A stretch of 64,000 nt of DNA from JBJXGV01 sp046160485 (lineage in GTDB: Bacteria > Orphanbacterota > Orphanbacteria > JBJXGV01), in the NCBI GenBank assembly GCA_046160485.1, contig JBJXGV010000038.1, positions 9,618 through 73,617 on the forward strand, in the 5' to 3' direction. This document shows, piece after piece, positions 1 through 9,208 of the stretch; positions within the stretch are counted from its first letter, which is position 1; every line of letters starts with the position of its first letter. The translations under genes were made by a program, and so were the position numbers. The notes under the pieces are model-generated. The model was not told the DNA's origin and did not search any database. It saw only the letters and a list, made by a program, of their open reading frames with translations.

Positions 1-958
1 CGGTGGAGATCGATTGCAGCTCGTTGCGCGCGAGCGCGCCCCAGAGCGCTTCCTGATCGTGCGCGGTGCGAAGCGGCGGGCTCATCACGAACTTCGCGCC
101 TTCGAACCCGGGGCGCGCGAGATCGTCGCGCGTGAAGAAGAGGTACTGCGTGCACGTCTCTGCGAAGGCGAGCTGGCCGCGTTCGCGCGCGAGCTTCACT
201 TGGATGAGCGCGTCCTCGCACGTGAGGTGCACGATGAAGATCGGCGCGCCGGCGACGGCGGCGAGGCGGATCGCGCGGCCCGTCGCTTCGCCCTCGAGGA
301 ACGCGGGGCGCGTCGCCTCGTGGTACTTCGGGTCGGTCTCGCCGCGCGCGAGCGCCTGCTTCTGCAGCTCGAAGATCGCGTCGCCGTTCTCGGCGTGCAC
401 CATGACGAGCTGCCCGCTCTTCGCCGTCGTCTGCAGCACGCGGAAGAGCGTCGTGTCGTCGACCTGCAGCACACCCTTGTACGCCATGAAAAGCTTCATG
501 CTCGTCACGCCGCGCTCTGCGACCTTCGGAATCTCCGCGAGGATCGCGTCGTTCAAATCGGTGATCGCGAGATGAAATCCGTAGTCCATCGTCGCCTTGC
601 CGTCGGCCTTCGCGTGCCAGCCGTCGAGCGCCTGCGCGAGCGTCTCCCCCTTCGCCTGGATGCAGAAGTCGATGTGCGCCGTCGTGCCGCCGTGAAGCGC
701 CGCGACGTGGCCGCTCTCGAAATCGTCCGCCGACGTCGTGCCGCCGAACGGCATGTCGAGGTGCGTATGGACGTCGATGCCGCCGGGAATCGCGAGGAGC
801 CCGCGCGCGTCGATCGTCTGCTGCGCGCGCCCCGCGATCGCGGCGTCCGCCGCGAGTCCCGCGCCGATGAGCGCGATTTTCTCGCCCTCGATGAGGATGT
901 CCGCCGCGTACTTCTCAGCGGCGGTGACGATAGTGGCGTTCTTGATCAGTGTGGTCAT
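1..958 (-). CDS. hydA: dihydropyrimidinase / D-hydantoinase (3' end outside window)
   Basis: Cytosolic amidohydrolase that opens the ring of 5,6-dihydrouracil or dihydrothymine, the second step of reductive pyrimidine degradation. The first 319 residues are visible. After an N-terminal strand opening MTTLIKNATIV comes the metal-binding GGIDVHTHLDMPFGG motif, the SMKLFMAYKG segment with the lysine that becomes carboxylated, then MVHAENGD and IVHLTCEDAL with further metal ligands. The ATG at 958 follows a purine-rich GGAGGGAAGC ribosome site, which decides the start. The C-terminus lies beyond position 1. preTA, the preceding enzyme of the pathway, is 12 kb away on the same strand. Hydantoinase and dihydropyrimidinase cannot be separated by sequence alone, but preTA in the same window favours dihydropyrimidinase. 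Confidence 0.9.
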   Translation of the reverse strand, partial: MTTLIKNATIVTAAEKYAADILIEGEKIALIGAGLAADAAIAGRAQQTIDARGLLAIPGGIDVHTHLDMPFGGTTSADDFESGHVAALHGGTTAHIDFCIQAKGETLAQALDGWHAKADGKATMDYGFHLAITDLNDAILAEIPKVAERGVTSMKLFMAYKGVLQVDDTTLFRVLQTTAKSGQLVMVHAENGDAIFELQKQALARGETDPKYHEATRPAFLEGEATGRAIRLAAVAGAPIFIVHLTCEDALIQVKLARERGQLAFAETCTQYLFFTRDDLARPGFEGAKFVMSPPLRTAHDQEALWGALARNELQSIST

Positions 959-1183
959 GCTTCCCTCCGCCTCCTCGCGCAGACTCGTTTCCGGCCGAGT
1001 ATCGAGCGCGCGCTTGCCGTCAGCAACGCGCGCGAAAGCTATCACGCCGCCGGAAGACGCCGCAACGACCGCGGGCGAATCGGCAGGGCAGGTGGATGGT
1101 CAGGCGGCACCGATCGAGTCGGTTACGCGCAATCGCGACTCTCCGTCACAGCGCCCGAGAGTGCGGACGTCGACGAGTTTGGG

Positions 1184-2614
1184 TCAGCGGAGTACGATCA
1201 CTCGCTCCGTTCGGGTGCCGCGGTCGGAGCGTGCTTGCACGAAATAGGCTCCGGCGGCGGCGAGTCGACCCTGCGAATCGCGGCCGTCCCACGCAACGGA
1301 ACCGCCCGTTCCCGATTCGCTGCCGTCCAGCAGCGTTCTGACGATCCGGCCCGACGTGTCATAGATCCGAACCGTTACAGACTGTGCGAGATGACCCGAG
1401 TAGACGATCTCAACGCCTCCGTGGACCGAGGGGTTCGGCAAGACTCGCAACTCGAGCGCCTCTGAAATCGCGGTGACGCCATCCGTCTTCGCTCTCTCGA
1501 TGACGGTAGAGACCGAGGCGACGCGCACACCTCCGACTCCCGCGTACGCGATCCACGGTAGCCCGCCCCCGTCCAACTCGATCGACGCGGTTCCACGAAA
1601 ATTGTTGACGGTGTCGACGTCGCTCGTGATCCACTGCGAGCCTCTCTTGAGCGCGTAGTGAACGTCACGATTTGATCCGGACCACTTCACATACCAGAAG
1701 TGGGGGCGCTCCTGCGAGTCCAACACAAGCGATTCCACATGCGGGGAAGCGTTGCCCGGAGTGTCGACGAGTTCGCTGGTCCATGCGCCGTTCCGCTTCA
1801 CGGAATAGCCGACGTCAACTCCGGCCACGCTCAAGAACACAACGTTCGGATCGCCGCGCGAGTCGAACTTGAGCGAACCGCCTCTCGACAATCCTTCACT
1901 TCCCGGCCTGATGTTCTCGAAGCTCCACCCGGCGTTGGAGCGACTCGCGTACTGCAGCGGGACTTGGCTACATCCGAGACAAACGTGCGGTTCATCGAAC
2001 GCGTCGAATGCCAAAGACGCGGTGAACTGATTGTTTAGGCAGCTCGCGGGCATAACGTTCTCAACGTCCCATTCCTGGCAGTCGACGCCAGTCGGGTACG
2101 CGTACTTGACGCCGTCGCCGCCGCACCAGTCCGTCGCGATGAAAACAAACGCCGGGCAACCGCGACTATCGAGTGCGAGCTCGAGCCCGCCGATTTCTCC
2201 GTAGATGGAGCAGCCCGAGATTGTCGCGACCGACCACGTGCCGGAGGTCTTCTTGGCATAGCGTACGTACGCAGGCGTGTAGTCGTCGCCGTCGTAGAAC
2301 ATCGAGAAGGCCACGTGCGGCTGATCGTCGTGATCGAGCACGAGAGCGATCTGGTAGACCGTCATGGAGACATCCGTGCTATAGGGGATCCGCTCAGTCG
2401 TCCACGCTCCCGCGCGCTTGACGGCGTACCAGGCACTCGTCGACTTGCGATATGCGACGTGCAGCGTCCCATCCCGGCCGACGCCAAGGGACGTATACGA
2501 GTTGCTCACCGCACCCGGGTCGACGATCTCGGTTTTCCAGGTCACCTGTGCCTGGATCGCCTTCGCGCCCAGAAGCCAAAGGCAGATCGCGACGGCGAAG
2601 GTTGCGATGCGCAT
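1184..2614 (-). CDS. secreted beta-repeat protein with FlgD-like C-terminal domain
   Basis: Predicted exported protein of 476 residues with a cleavable signal peptide (MRIATFAVAICLWLLGAKA). The body holds repeats of about 50-60 residues built around phrases such as LVLDHDDQPHVAF and YAVKRAGAWTTERI, which suggests a beta-propeller or sentinel-like fold. The last ~85 residues form a FlgD/Por-secretion-like Ig module (RIYDTSGRIVRTL, WDGRDSQGRLA) ending in VIVLR. AGAAAGGAGGCTCGCC directly before ATG 2614 rules out the longer upstream frame. The next gene (2727-4247) is a paralog, so the pair arose by tandem duplication. No enzymatic residues stand out. The role is unknown, and surface or extracellular location is inferred. 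Confidence 0.8.
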   Translation of the reverse strand: MRIATFAVAICLWLLGAKAIQAQVTWKTEIVDPGAVSNSYTSLGVGRDGTLHVAYRKSTSAWYAVKRAGAWTTERIPYSTDVSMTVYQIALVLDHDDQPHVAFSMFYDGDDYTPAYVRYAKKTSGTWSVATISGCSIYGEIGGLELALDSRGCPAFVFIATDWCGGDGVKYAYPTGVDCQEWDVENVMPASCLNNQFTASLAFDAFDEPHVCLGCSQVPLQYASRSNAGWSFENIRPGSEGLSRGGSLKFDSRGDPNVVFLSVAGVDVGYSVKRNGAWTSELVDTPGNASPHVESLVLDSQERPHFWYVKWSGSNRDVHYALKRGSQWITSDVDTVNNFRGTASIELDGGGLPWIAYAGVGGVRVASVSTVIERAKTDGVTAISEALELRVLPNPSVHGGVEIVYSGHLAQSVTVRIYDTSGRIVRTLLDGSESGTGGSVAWDGRDSQGRLAAAGAYFVQARSDRGTRTERVIVLR

Positions 2615-2726
2615 GGCGAGCCTCCTTTCTGGTCCGAGACTCCCCGACGTGGGATCAGCACGACGTCGGAGTGTCGTCACTTCAAACCCCTTCTCCCGAA
2701 TGTCGACGACGCGCTCGCGCGTCGAA

Positions 2727-4247
2727 TCAGCGAATCAACGTGATTCGTGAATTGAGTTGAGTGGATCCCGCACGCGCGAGCACGAAGTACGTTCCCGCCG
2801 CGAGAGCGTTCCCATGGGCGTCGCTCCCATTCCAGACGCCCCCGAGTGAGCCGCCTGCCTCCCGAGTGAGGTTGAGCGTGTGCACTCTGCGTCCCGACGC
2901 ATCGTAGATGTCGACAGCGCATTGTGTCGAGAGGGTTCCCGTGATCTCGATCCGCATCCCGCCGAGCTGCAAAACGTTCGGCTCGATCGAGAGCGCCGGG
3001 GCGTCTGCGATGGCAAGGGACACATCGTTTGTCTCGGGCAGGACTGCCGCCTTGAGGTGCCGGAAGAAGAGCCCGCCGGGCAGATCGTAAACGACACTCG
3101 GGATGCTGGCGAGATCGACGTCGATCGCGGTCGACAGACCAGTTACGACCGCCGCTTCGACGTCCACCACCTTCCACGCGGCACCGTTGTACGCGGCGTA
3201 TCGAACGTTTCGATCTCCCGGAGCAAACTGCACGTAGGCGAGATGCGGGTTGTCGTTCCGATCGAGCACCAACGCGTTGGAATAGGCGAATACGCTCCCT
3301 ACTGTGTCCACGACCGCGTGTGACCACACACCGCCGGATCGCGTCGCGTAAACCAAATCCGCCGTGGTACCGCGAGAGTAGGAGATACACGGGATGTCAT
3401 CCTTGTCGAGAACAAGAGATGGGTAATACGTGCTTCCCGCCCCCTCGACGCCGACGCTCTCGATTGTCCACTCCGAGGCACCGCGGCGCGCGTAGCGCAC
3501 ACTGCGCTCGACGCAGCTCCGGTACGCAGCATGTGGATGACCACTGCGATCGAATGCGAGAGAAAGGTAGAACGTAGAGTAACAGCTCGACATGTTTTCC
3601 GGCACAACCTCCGACGTCCAAGAGTTGCAAGACTCCCCTACACGCGTTGCAAGCTCGAGTTGCCCGTAGTTGCACCAGTCGTTGCCGATGTAGAGCACGG
3701 CCGGGCATCCGTCCGGTGTCAGTGCGACAGAGACTCCCAGATAAGTTCCGTAGGGCGCGCAGTCGTCGACAGATGTCGTCGTCCACGTCCCGGCGCTCTT
3801 CGTCGAGTAGCCGACGAAGTGGGGTCCATAGTCTTCGTCACGGTCGTAGTCGTAGAAGTTGTTGATGAACGCCACGTGCGGCCGACCTTCGCGGTCCACC
3901 GTCATTGCGACGTCTTCAATCCAGCACGATTCGTAGTCTCCTAAACTGCCGGCGATTCTTTCCGTCGTCCAGGTGCCGCCCGCTCGCGTCGCGTACCAAA
4001 CCGAGCGGCGATTGGCGCTGCGGTACGCAATGTGCGGCGTGCCCTGGGCATCAAGGGCGAACGAGCAGTAGGCACCGGCTTCCCACGTCGTGTCCGCCTC
4101 CTCCGTCGACCAGCTCATCATGGGCGGGGCAGCGTGTACGCGGTCGGAACAACCCGCGAGTAGCACGAAAACGACGAGAAAGACCGCAGCAACCGGGCGC
4201 GCTGCCGGAACACAGGCGAATCGTTCAACGCTCCGTAGTGCATTCAT
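2727..4247 (-). CDS. lipoprotein-like beta-repeat protein with FlgD-like C-terminal domain
   Basis: A 506-residue exported protein, paralogous to its downstream neighbour at 1184-2614. The N-terminus is a hydrophobic signal ending in LVVFVLLAGCSD, a good lipobox with Cys32, so it may be lipid-anchored while its paralog has a type I signal. Repeats follow the same plan (GRPHVAFINN, NDNPHLAYVQF, YATRSGGVW), and the final ~85 residues are a FlgD-like Ig module (DIYDASGRRVHTLN) ending in ITLIR. An AGAGGAGC site lies about 10 nt before ATG 4247. The 112-nt gap to the next gene allows co-transcription. Function unknown. Confidence 0.78.
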   Translation of the reverse strand: MNALRSVERFACVPAARPVAAVFLVVFVLLAGCSDRVHAAPPMMSWSTEEADTTWEAGAYCSFALDAQGTPHIAYRSANRRSVWYATRAGGTWTTERIAGSLGDYESCWIEDVAMTVDREGRPHVAFINNFYDYDRDEDYGPHFVGYSTKSAGTWTTTSVDDCAPYGTYLGVSVALTPDGCPAVLYIGNDWCNYGQLELATRVGESCNSWTSEVVPENMSSCYSTFYLSLAFDRSGHPHAAYRSCVERSVRYARRGASEWTIESVGVEGAGSTYYPSLVLDKDDIPCISYSRGTTADLVYATRSGGVWSHAVVDTVGSVFAYSNALVLDRNDNPHLAYVQFAPGDRNVRYAAYNGAAWKVVDVEAAVVTGLSTAIDVDLASIPSVVYDLPGGLFFRHLKAAVLPETNDVSLAIADAPALSIEPNVLQLGGMRIEITGTLSTQCAVDIYDASGRRVHTLNLTREAGGSLGGVWNGSDAHGNALAAGTYFVLARAGSTQLNSRITLIR

Positions 4248-4505
4248 GCGGATTCGCTCCTCTCGGCGCTCGATGCGATTAGCACCTTAGGCGCGCAGCT
4301 CTGCGAGTTGCAGGACGCCGTATCGTCGAGTCTACTCCTGGCTCATCGCCCGGACAGCCAGTTATTTTGCGGGCCACACTCATGGCGTTGCGGAATCGCC
4401 ACCTCGCGACGTGTCATTCCCGCTCGCCGTGCAGCGAGGCGCCATGGAGTGCCGCACGGGTGGCGCGCGCTTGCCGTTCGACGAAGGATCGATCTGAATG
4501 AAGCG

Positions 4506-4703
4506 TCAGTCCGACTTGCACCCGCGCTTGCGGAGGATCCACATCATCGGGCAGCTCTTGCTGAATGCGGATTGGAGCAAGTTCGCGCCGACGAACGCAG
4601 TGAACGCGAAGAACCACGGGTTGACCCAAACGCCGAGCGCGACGGACGCGAGCACAAACGTGCCTGCGATTGCGCGGAGGGCATCGTTGACGGTCATGGT
4701 CAT
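4506..4703 (-). CDS. small inner-membrane protein, DUF2892 (YgaP-like TM) family
   Basis: A 65-residue protein with two hydrophobic segments (about residues 9-25 and 28-44) and the DUF2892 pattern: N-terminal MTMTVNDALRAIAG, then NPWFFAFTAFVGANLLQSAF and a short polar tail with CPMMWILRKRGCK. In this family the module occurs alone or joined to a rhodanese domain, and the cysteine-bearing tail is typical. GAGGAGACCGATC precedes ATG 4703. The gene starts 12 nt after the stop of the RND pump, so it is the likely last gene of the efflux operon. Family role is not established. Confidence 0.82.
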   Translation of the reverse strand: MTMTVNDALRAIAGTFVLASVALGVWVNPWFFAFTAFVGANLLQSAFSKSCPMMWILRKRGCKSD

Positions 4704-4715
4704 GATCGGTCTCCT

Positions 4716-7700
4716 CTACGGGTTGACTGTGGACGGTGAGAGTGTGGGAACGCTCTGCACGCCGGGCGCCCCCGCGTGCGCGGCCCCGCGAGCGCGCGCG
4801 CGCGCGTGGAACATGTAGTACAGAACCGGCACCGCGCTTCGCGAGAGAATCGTCGCCGCGATCTCGCCTCCGATGAGCGACACCGCGAGTCCCTGAAAAA
4901 TCGGATCGAAGAGAATCACCGTGCCGCCGACGACGACCGCGGCGGCGGTGAGCACCATCGGGCGGAAGCGCACCGCGCCCGCGTCGATCACGGCCTCGCG
5001 CAGCGGGAGCCCCTGCGCGAGCCGCAGCTCGATGAAGTCGACGAGGATGATCGAATTGCGCACCGTGATCCCCGCGCCGACGATGAAGCCGATCATCGAC
5101 GTCGCGGTGAAGAACGCACCCATGATCGCGTGCGCCGGAAGAATGCCGATGAGCGTGAGGGGAATCGGAAGCATGATGACGAGCGGCGTCGTGAACGACT
5201 TGAACCAGCCAACGGTGAGCACGTAAATGAGCACGAGCACGACGGCGAACGCGGCGCCCATGTCGCGGAACACCTCGTACGTGATGTGCCACTCGCCGTC
5301 CCACTTGAGCGAATAACCTTCGTCGGAGTCCGGCAGGCGCGTGCTCATCTGGTGGATCGGCTTGCCGTCGGGCGCGGTGAGCGCGTCGATGCGCGGGCGG
5401 AGCGCCGCGATCGCGTAGACGGGACTCTCCTGCTTGCCGGCGACATCACCCAGCACGTAGACGACGCGGCGCAGATTCTTGTGATAGATCTCGGGCTCCG
5501 AGGTTTCGGCGACGACGCTGCCGAGTTCGGAGAGCGGGACGCCGGCGGCGCCCGCGCCACCGGGGCCGCTCGCGCCGGCCGCCGCGCCGACGCGGATCGC
5601 CGCGAGCGCGGAGAGGTCGGCGCGATCGGCGGGCGCGAGGCGCACCGCGACCGGCACTGCCTCCGCTTCATCCGGCGCGCGCAAGACGCCGACCGTCTGC
5701 CCGCCGTAGAGCGCGGCGAACGCGCTGCCGACGCTCCCCGGCGAAACGCCCGCGAGCGCGGCGCGATCGCGATCGACGACGAAGCTCCGGCGCGGCTCGT
5801 TCTCGGCGAGCAAGAGATCGGTGTCGACGACACCCGGCGTGGCGCGGAAGACGTCCCACACTTGGTGGCCGAGATTTCGGATTTCCTCGAGATCGGGTCC
5901 GTAGATTTCGGCGACGAGCGTCGAGAGTACGGGCGGCCCCGGCGGCACCTCGACGACCTTCACGCGAGCGCCGTAGCGCGCCGCGATCGCCTCCATCTCC
6001 GGGCGTACCTCGCGCGCGATCGCGTGGCTCTGCAGCCGCCGCTCGTTCGCGTGCACGAGATTGACCTGCACCTCGGCGAAGCGCGGCTCCGCGCGAAAAT
6101 CGTAGTGGCGCACGAGGCCGTTGAACGTCACCGGCGCGCCGAGGCCCGCGTACGTTTGCGTGTTGACGACTTCGGGGCGCGTGACGAGCGCGGCGCTCAC
6201 ATCCGCCGCCGCCGCGAGTGTCTTCTCGAGCGCGGTGCCCGGCGGCATGTCGAGAATCACCTCGAACTCGCTCTTGTTGTCGAACGGGAGCATCTTCACC
6301 GCGACGATTCCGAACGCGACGAAGGCCGCGGCGCCGGCGAAGAGCGCGACGACGACGCTGAAAAACGCGACGCGCGCGCGGGCGCTCGCGAGCAGGCGGC
6401 CCATGAGGCGCCGGTAGAGGCGATCGAGCGCGCCCTCCTTCGCGTCGTGATGCGCGGCTGCGTCGGCACGCACGAGCCGCCGCGCAGCCCACGGCGTCAC
6501 CATGAACGCGACCGCGAGCGAGAAGAGCATCGCGAGCGACGCGCCGATCGGGATCGGCTTCATGTACGGCCCCATGAGGCCGCCGACGAACGCGAGCGGC
6601 AGGATCGAGGCGATGACCGCGACCGTCGCGAGCACCGTCGGGTTGCCGACCTCGTCGACGGCCTCGACAACGCGGCGATCGGTGTCGCGCGAATCCTTCA
6701 TCCGGTAGTGGCGCGCGATGTTCTCGACGACGACGATCGCGTCGTCGACGAGAATCCCGATTGAGAAGATGAGCGCGAAGAGCGTGACGCGGTTGAGCGT
6801 GTAGCCGAGGAAACTGTAGAGGAAGAGCGTGAGCGCGAGCGTGACGGGGATCGCGATGGCGACGACGAGCGCCTCGCGCCGCCCGAGCGCGAACGCGATC
6901 AGCGCCACGACGGAGAGCGTCGCGAGCAGGAGATGGAAGATGAGGTCGTCCGACTTGTGGCGCGCGGTTTCGCCGTAGTTTCGCGTGACGGTCGCGCGGA
7001 TCTCGTCGCCGAGGAGCGTCGGGCGCAGCTCGTCGACGCGCTCGAGGAGCGTGTGCGCTATCGCCGTCGCGTTCTCGCCGGGGCGCTTCGCGACCTCGAC
7101 GGTGACCGCGGGATGGCGCGCGCCGCTCTTCTCGCCGAAAAACACGTGTGCCGTCGGCTGGCGCGGGCCATCCTCGACCGTCGCGATTTCCGAGAGGCGC
7201 ACGGTGCGTCCGCCGGGCGAGGGAATCGCGAGCGCGCGGATCGCGTCGGCGCTCTCGAAGGACGACTCGGCGCGCAGCGTGTGCACGACGCCGCCGATCT
7301 CCGTGTTGCGCGCCGGAAACGCGAGTCCCGCGCGCGTGAGCACGCCGATGAGCTGGTCGATCGAGATTCCCGCGGCCGTCATCCGCGCGGGGTCGGGCTG
7401 CACAAGAACCTCGCGCGGTTCGCCGCCGAGAATGCGCACGCGCGAAACGCCCGGGGTTTTGCGCAACTCGATCGCAAGTTCGGCGGCCACGCGGCGCAGG
7501 TCGCTCGCGTCGGCGTCCGCGCGCGCGGGATTCCAGAGCGTGATGCCGAGAATCGGCACGTCGTCGATCGAGCGCGACGCGACCGACGCGATGCTCGCGC
7601 CGTGCGGAAGCGCGGACGCCGCCGCCTCGTCGAGCCGCGTGCGCACGCGCGTGAGCGCGCGCTCGGGGCTCTCGCCGACCTTGAAGCGCGCGATGAGGAG

Positions 7701-7997
7701 CGCGCCATCCTCGCGCGACGTCGAGTAGAGATACTCGAGATCGGGAATCTGCCAGAGAATGCGCTCGACGGGCGACGTGAGCTGGCGCTCGACCTGGAGC
7801 ACGGGCATGCCGGGCCACGCGAGCTGAATGTCCACCATCGGGACCTGAATCTGCGGCTCCTCTTCGCGCGGAAGGATCGCGAGCGCGAGGAGGCCGAGTA
7901 GAATCGAAACGAGGATCGTGAGCGGCGTCAGGCGCGAATGCAGAAACGCCTGGGCGATGCGGCCCGCGACGCCGTACGAACGCACGCCGGTCGTCAC
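4716..7997 (-). CDS. RND-family efflux transporter permease
   Basis: Inner-membrane proton-driven pump of 1093 residues, the usual length for AcrB/MexB-type RND permeases. It has TM1 near residue 20, a large periplasmic porter domain, the central helix block with SIGILVDDAIVVVENIARH (paired Asp of the proton relay), a second porter half starting after MLPFDNKSEFEV, and the last helix block with GAGITVRNSIILVDFIE. The start is GTG 7997, whose GTGA overlaps the TGA of the membrane-fusion gene, so the more distal in-frame starts are rejected. Together with the two upstream genes it forms a tripartite efflux system. Substrate is not readable; the subgroup resembles the HAE1/HME boundary, so metals, dyes or solvents are all possible. 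Confidence 0.92.
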   Translation of the reverse strand: MTTGVRSYGVAGRIAQAFLHSRLTPLTILVSILLGLLALAILPREEEPQIQVPMVDIQLAWPGMPVLQVERQLTSPVERILWQIPDLEYLYSTSREDGALLIARFKVGESPERALTRVRTRLDEAAASALPHGASIASVASRSIDDVPILGITLWNPARADADASDLRRVAAELAIELRKTPGVSRVRILGGEPREVLVQPDPARMTAAGISIDQLIGVLTRAGLAFPARNTEIGGVVHTLRAESSFESADAIRALAIPSPGGRTVRLSEIATVEDGPRQPTAHVFFGEKSGARHPAVTVEVAKRPGENATAIAHTLLERVDELRPTLLGDEIRATVTRNYGETARHKSDDLIFHLLLATLSVVALIAFALGRREALVVAIAIPVTLALTLFLYSFLGYTLNRVTLFALIFSIGILVDDAIVVVENIARHYRMKDSRDTDRRVVEAVDEVGNPTVLATVAVIASILPLAFVGGLMGPYMKPIPIGASLAMLFSLAVAFMVTPWAARRLVRADAAAHHDAKEGALDRLYRRLMGRLLASARARVAFFSVVVALFAGAAAFVAFGIVAVKMLPFDNKSEFEVILDMPPGTALEKTLAAAADVSAALVTRPEVVNTQTYAGLGAPVTFNGLVRHYDFRAEPRFAEVQVNLVHANERRLQSHAIAREVRPEMEAIAARYGARVKVVEVPPGPPVLSTLVAEIYGPDLEEIRNLGHQVWDVFRATPGVVDTDLLLAENEPRRSFVVDRDRAALAGVSPGSVGSAFAALYGGQTVGVLRAPDEAEAVPVAVRLAPADRADLSALAAIRVGAAAGASGPGGAGAAGVPLSELGSVVAETSEPEIYHKNLRRVVYVLGDVAGKQESPVYAIAALRPRIDALTAPDGKPIHQMSTRLPDSDEGYSLKWDGEWHITYEVFRDMGAAFAVVLVLIYVLTVGWFKSFTTPLVIMLPIPLTLIGILPAHAIMGAFFTATSMIGFIVGAGITVRNSIILVDFIELRLAQGLPLREAVIDAGAVRFRPMVLTAAAVVVGGTVILFDPIFQGLAVSLIGGEIAATILSRSAVPVLYYMFHARARARGAAHAGAPGVQSVPTLSPSTVNP

Positions 7998-9208
7998 GGT
8001 GTGACCCGGACCGGCGCGCCGTCGGTGAGCCCCTCGGGCGTCAGGACGAATTCTTCGCCCGCGTCGAGGCCCGCGAGCACTTGCGTGATGCCGCCCTCGT
8101 CGCGGCCCGCGCGAATCCAGCGCAGCCACGCACGACCGTCACGAACCACGAAAACGCCACGCAGGCCGCCTCGCACGACGAGGCTTGATGTCGGAACCCC
8201 AGATGCATACGCCGGCGAGAGTGCCGCGGCGCTGCGCGCGTTTTCGTTGTTCGCAAGATCGTTGGATGGAACGTTGGCCGGTTGTTCGCCGAGCTGCGCG
8301 CCGTTCGCGTGCGAGAGCCGCACGCGCGCGAACGCACCCGGCTCGAGCGGGGCCGCATCGTCGAGCGGAGCGAATCGTGCGTCGCGCGACCGCGTCGCGC
8401 TCGACGTCATTCCGTCGACGCGATCGAGGCGCGCGTCGCGCCACGCGCCATCGCCGAGCTGATACGCGACGCGCGCCGATGGCAGGAGGTCGAGCATCGA
8501 CTCGGGAATCGCGGCGACAATGCGGCCCGCGTCGAGCGAGCGGATGTCGAGAAGCGGCTGGCCGGGGCTCACGTCGGCGCCCGCGTCGACGCGGCGCCGC
8601 ACCACGACACCGTCGAAAGGCGCGCGGAGTTCGGCGTTCGCGACCCACGCGGCGAGCGCCGCCTTCGCGCCGGCGAGATCGGCGTCAGCCGCCTTGCGGG
8701 CGCTCTGCGCATTCTCCAGCTCGCGCCGCGTCGCGATGCGCGCGGCGAAGAGTGAATCGATGCGCGCTTCTTGGCGGCGCGCGACATCGAGGCGCTGCGC
8801 GGCCGCATCGGAAGCCGCGCGCGCGGCGTTGACGGCCTCGCGTGTTTCGGCGCCGGCGAATTCCGCGAGCAAATCGCCGCGGCGAAAGGATTCGCCCTCG
8901 CTGAACGCGAGGCGTGAAAGCCGCGCGGGGATCTTCGCCGCCACTGAAACCTCTTCGCGCGCCTCGACGCGCCCCGCGAGAACGGCGAGCGCGACGTCGT
9001 CCGGCTGCGAGACGCGCGCCGTCTTCACGTCGCGCGGTTCGCGCGTGTCGGCCGCGGGCGACTCTTCCGCGTGGCGCGCGCAACTCGCGAAGAGCGCCAC
9101 GACGGCGAGCGCCGTCGCCGCCGCGCGAGCGAGTGAGCCGTGCATCGTTCGCCCTGATGGCGCGGGGACGCGGGCGAACCGCGGGTCGCGCGAGATTGTC
9201 GAGTTCAT
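7994..9208 (-). CDS. RND efflux periplasmic adaptor (membrane-fusion protein)
   Basis: HlyD/AcrA-type adaptor of 404 residues linking the RND pump to the outer-membrane factor. A hydrophobic stretch ends in VVALFASC, a probable lipobox. The barrel/lipoyl part (LAGRVEAREEVSVAAKIPAR) follows, then an alpha-helical hairpin rich in Ala/Arg/Glu, a second lipoyl half (LRAPFDGVVVRRRVDAG) and the beta-barrel domain. ATG 9208 overlaps the stop of the outer-membrane factor gene (ATGA), which supports translational coupling. An internal ATG at 9145 would place the signal peptide at the very N-terminus and is a real alternative start. Confidence 0.88.
   Translation of the reverse strand: MNSTISRDPRFARVPAPSGRTMHGSLARAAATALAVVALFASCARHAEESPAADTREPRDVKTARVSQPDDVALAVLAGRVEAREEVSVAAKIPARLSRLAFSEGESFRRGDLLAEFAGAETREAVNAARAASDAAAQRLDVARRQEARIDSLFAARIATRRELENAQSARKAADADLAGAKAALAAWVANAELRAPFDGVVVRRRVDAGADVSPGQPLLDIRSLDAGRIVAAIPESMLDLLPSARVAYQLGDGAWRDARLDRVDGMTSSATRSRDARFAPLDDAAPLEPGAFARVRLSHANGAQLGEQPANVPSNDLANNENARSAAALSPAYASGVPTSSLVVRGGLRGVFVVRDGRAWLRWIRAGRDEGGITQVLAGLDAGEEFVLTPEGLTDGAPVRVTP

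Noticed and set aside
4776..6764. Plus-strand open frame of 662 codons opposite the RND pump gene
   Set aside because: Arg/Asp/Glu-rich translation with no domains; it mirrors the codon pattern of the real RND gene and lacks a ribosome site.
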